The notes under the pieces were generated by a model. The model saw only the letters and a program-made list of their open reading frames with translations, did no database searches and was not told where the DNA came from. From NCBI GenBank assembly GCA_002382605.1, contig DFYG01000170.1, positions 5,373-11,614 of the forward strand: a stretch of DNA of 6,242 nucleotides, in the 5' to 3' direction. This document shows positions 4,691 to 6,242 of the stretch, in pieces (within the stretch, counting starts at the first letter, position 1; the number at the start of each line of letters is the position of its first letter). Source of the stretch: Synergistaceae bacterium UBA4088. Lineage in GTDB: Bacteria > Synergistota > Synergistia > Synergistales > Thermovirgaceae. The position numbers were made by a program, and so were the translations under genes.

Positions 4691-5992
4691 TTGCCTATTG
4701 AAAGAAAGATCGTCATAGGGTTCCTGGCTCTTATCGTGTCGGGAACACTTGTACTTTTGCTCTTCAATCACGGACCGCGGTCGCTTAAACTTGTAGACGC
4801 CCTTTTCACAGCGACCTCCGCGGTCTGTGTTACAGGGTTGATCGTTGTCGATACAGGGAAATACCTGACGCAAGCCTCCCAGATCGTAGTACTTCTCCTG
4901 ATCCAACTCGGGGGTATAGGTGTTATGACCGCAACGACAGCCCTTTCCCTGCTGATGAGAGAGAGGGTAGGGTTCAGGCAGCGTATGTTCATTGCCGGCG
5001 GATTCGGGATGGAATCTCCTTCGGGGGTGGTCAGACTTCTGATCCGGGTCCTCATCCTGACATTTGCTATAGAGGCGGTCGGAGCCCTGCCGCTTTTCTG
5101 GGGTTTCATCCGGGCGGGCTTTCCCATGGGCCGGTCCATATACATTTCCGTTTTCCACAGCGTCAGCGCTTTCTGTAATGCCGGTTTCTCCCTTTTTTCC
5201 GATAACCTTGAAGGCTTTTCGGAGAGCGTCCTTGTTCCAGGTGCCGTCATGGGCCTTATTGTTTCAGGTGGTCTTGGTTTCATCGTCCTTTCCGAAATTT
5301 CCGAGATGTTCAGAAGGCCTAAAAAGATCTCCGTGCAGTCATGGATCGTCCTCTCGATGACCGCTGGACTCATCATTTTCGGATCAGTGGCTCTTCTTTT
5401 TTGCGAATGGAATAACTCATTTGACGGAATGTCAAGCGGATGGAAGATCTGGAACGGATTTTTTGCCAGCATCACCCCACGAACCGCCGGATTCGACACG
5501 GTCGCTCCGGCGACCTTTTCTTCCGCTGGCATTTTTGTACTTATTCTCCTGATGATAGTAGGCGCCTCGCCGGGTTCAACGGGTGGCGGTTTCAAGACGA
5601 CTACGCTTGCCGTTCTTTTTGCCTCAACATGGGATGTCCTCAAGGGGCGCAATGAGGTCAATCTGTGTAACCGGCGCATCCCATTCCGGATAATTCTAAG
5701 GGCGATCACTGTCCTTGTTCTTTACCTTGCAACACTTGGTCTTGGCCTGATGGTCCTTGTCATTATCGAACCTTTTCCGTTCCGGTCTTTGCTGTTCGAG
5801 GTTGCTTCAGCTCTTGGAACCGTGGGGTTGTCTCTCGGGATCACAGCCGGTTTGAGTGATGCCGGAAAAATCGTGCTCATTATCCTGATGTTCTGGGGCC
5901 GGGTGGGCATCGTCACATTTCTTTACGGCCTTGTGAAGCGCGAGGCAGGAGGAAAAATTTCCTATCCTGATGCAGAAATCCCGATAGGCTAG
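4691..5992 (+). CDS. ktrB: KtrB/TrkH-family potassium uptake protein, translocating subunit
   Basis: This 433-aa inner-membrane protein forms the K+ pathway of a Ktr-type uptake system and is normally gated by KtrA. It shows four M1-P-M2 repeats, with one filter glycine in each pore loop: SAVCVTGL (G49), SAFCNAGF (G165), TPRTAGFD (G267) and SALGTVGL (G379). The flexible gating loop in the third repeat is GASPGSTGGGFKTTT (291-305), and the fourth inner helix has the conserved FWGRVGIVTF (R404). Its length and short N-terminus fit KtrB rather than the longer TrkH. The start is set at TTG 4691 because the frame is open only from 4613 and contains no ATG or GTG before it. The first membrane helix begins at about residue 7, as expected. 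No Shine-Dalgarno is visible just upstream, which is odd beside its neighbours. The ktrA start follows 13 bases after the stop, so both subunits come from one message. Confidence 0.93.
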   Translation: MPIERKIVIGFLALIVSGTLVLLLFNHGPRSLKLVDALFTATSAVCVTGLIVVDTGKYLTQASQIVVLLLIQLGGIGVMTATTALSLLMRERVGFRQRMFIAGGFGMESPSGVVRLLIRVLILTFAIEAVGALPLFWGFIRAGFPMGRSIYISVFHSVSAFCNAGFSLFSDNLEGFSESVLVPGAVMGLIVSGGLGFIVLSEISEMFRRPKKISVQSWIVLSMTAGLIIFGSVALLFCEWNNSFDGMSSGWKIWNGFFASITPRTAGFDTVAPATFSSAGIFVLILLMIVGASPGSTGGGFKTTTLAVLFASTWDVLKGRNEVNLCNRRIPFRIILRAITVLVLYLATLGLGLMVLVIIEPFPFRSLLFEVASALGTVGLSLGITAGLSDAGKIVLIILMFWGRVGIVTFLYGLVKREAGGKISYPDAEIPIG

Positions 5993-6005
5993 GGGGGAGA
6001 AAAGG

Positions 6006-6242
6006 TTGAAGAAAGAGGAGAAGGTCATACTGGTCGTCGGACTTGGGCGGTTCGGTCAGGCTCTCTGCAAAACACTGGCCGAACAGGGAAACCAGGTTGT
6101 TGGAGTGGACCGATTACGACAAAAAGTAGAAGTTATTGCCGATATTATTGATGTTTCCGTCCAGGCGGATGCTACGGATGCGGAGGCCCTCATAAAAGTT
6201 GGAGCCAAAGAGGCCGACATAGCCATTGTGGCTATCGGCGGG
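6006..6242 (+). CDS. ktrA: KtrA/TrkA-type RCK regulatory subunit of K+ uptake (N-terminal part)
   Basis: The first 79 codons of the cytosolic ring-forming regulator of KtrB are present; the gene runs off the right edge. The Rossmann-fold RCK_N domain is clear: VILVVGLGRFGQAL (7-20) holds the GxGxxG dinucleotide motif, D35 in VVGVD ends the second strand where the ribose is bound, and QADATDAEAL followed by DIAIVAIGG is the typical continuation. In this family ATP/ADP or NAD(H) binding here opens or closes the KtrB pore. The TTG at 6006 is taken as start because a G-rich GGGGGGAG (5992-5999) lies shortly upstream and no ATG or GTG occurs before the conserved first strand. The C-terminal RCK_C domain, which in some families binds c-di-AMP, is outside the window. 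Confidence 0.92.
   Translation, partial: MKKEEKVILVVGLGRFGQALCKTLAEQGNQVVGVDRLRQKVEVIADIIDVSVQADATDAEALIKVGAKEADIAIVAIGG

Noticed and set aside
4768..5709. 313-codon open frame on the minus strand inside ktrB
   Set aside because: It lies fully antisense to a strongly recognised KtrB gene and is rich in Arg, Pro and Thr as expected from a reversed reading of membrane-protein codons. It has no motif of its own.
1..6242. CRISPR array, insertion sequence, tRNA or rRNA
   Set aside because: No regularly spaced repeats, transposase motifs, terminal inverted repeats with target duplications, or tRNA/rRNA-like sequences were seen on either strand.

Overview
The window looks like a chromosomal segment of a Gram-negative-type bacterium with roughly balanced base composition and frequent AGG/ATA codons. 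A Desulfobacterota- or Synergistota-like anaerobe is possible. That placement is a guess from gene style, not from any marker gene. Its core is a potassium-uptake locus on the + strand, running from about 1440 to the right edge.

Left part: the 5' portion of a minus-strand HAD hydrolase gene (beta-phosphoglucomutase-like) enters from the left edge and starts at 394. A divergent intergenic region of about 300 bases follows. It holds a terminator-like hairpin, an inverted repeat and a good sigma-70-type promoter that reads rightward into an exported-protein gene (701-1271). That gene is broken by two apparent single-base deletions.

Middle: a possible extended -10 promoter precedes a two-component system. 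It consists of a membrane histidine kinase resembling the C-terminal half of KdpD (four membrane helices, GAF-like linker, HisKA and HATPase) and a KdpE-like OmpR-family regulator 6 bases downstream. The KdpD N-terminal sensor module and the kdpFABC genes are not here.

Right part: two small genes of unknown function (151 and 61 aa) sit between the regulators and the transporter. The first can be read as a degenerate SpoT/MESH1-type HD-domain protein that has lost its metal-binding residues, which is the most interesting observation in the window. A 130-base leader rich in short palindromes follows, then ktrB (K+ translocating subunit) and the start of ktrA (NAD-binding RCK regulatory subunit), which runs off the right edge.

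The likely working model is inferred from gene order. The sensor kinase and response regulator adjust production of the KtrAB K+ uptake system, and the two small proteins add an unknown, possibly nucleotide-sensing, function to the same locus.
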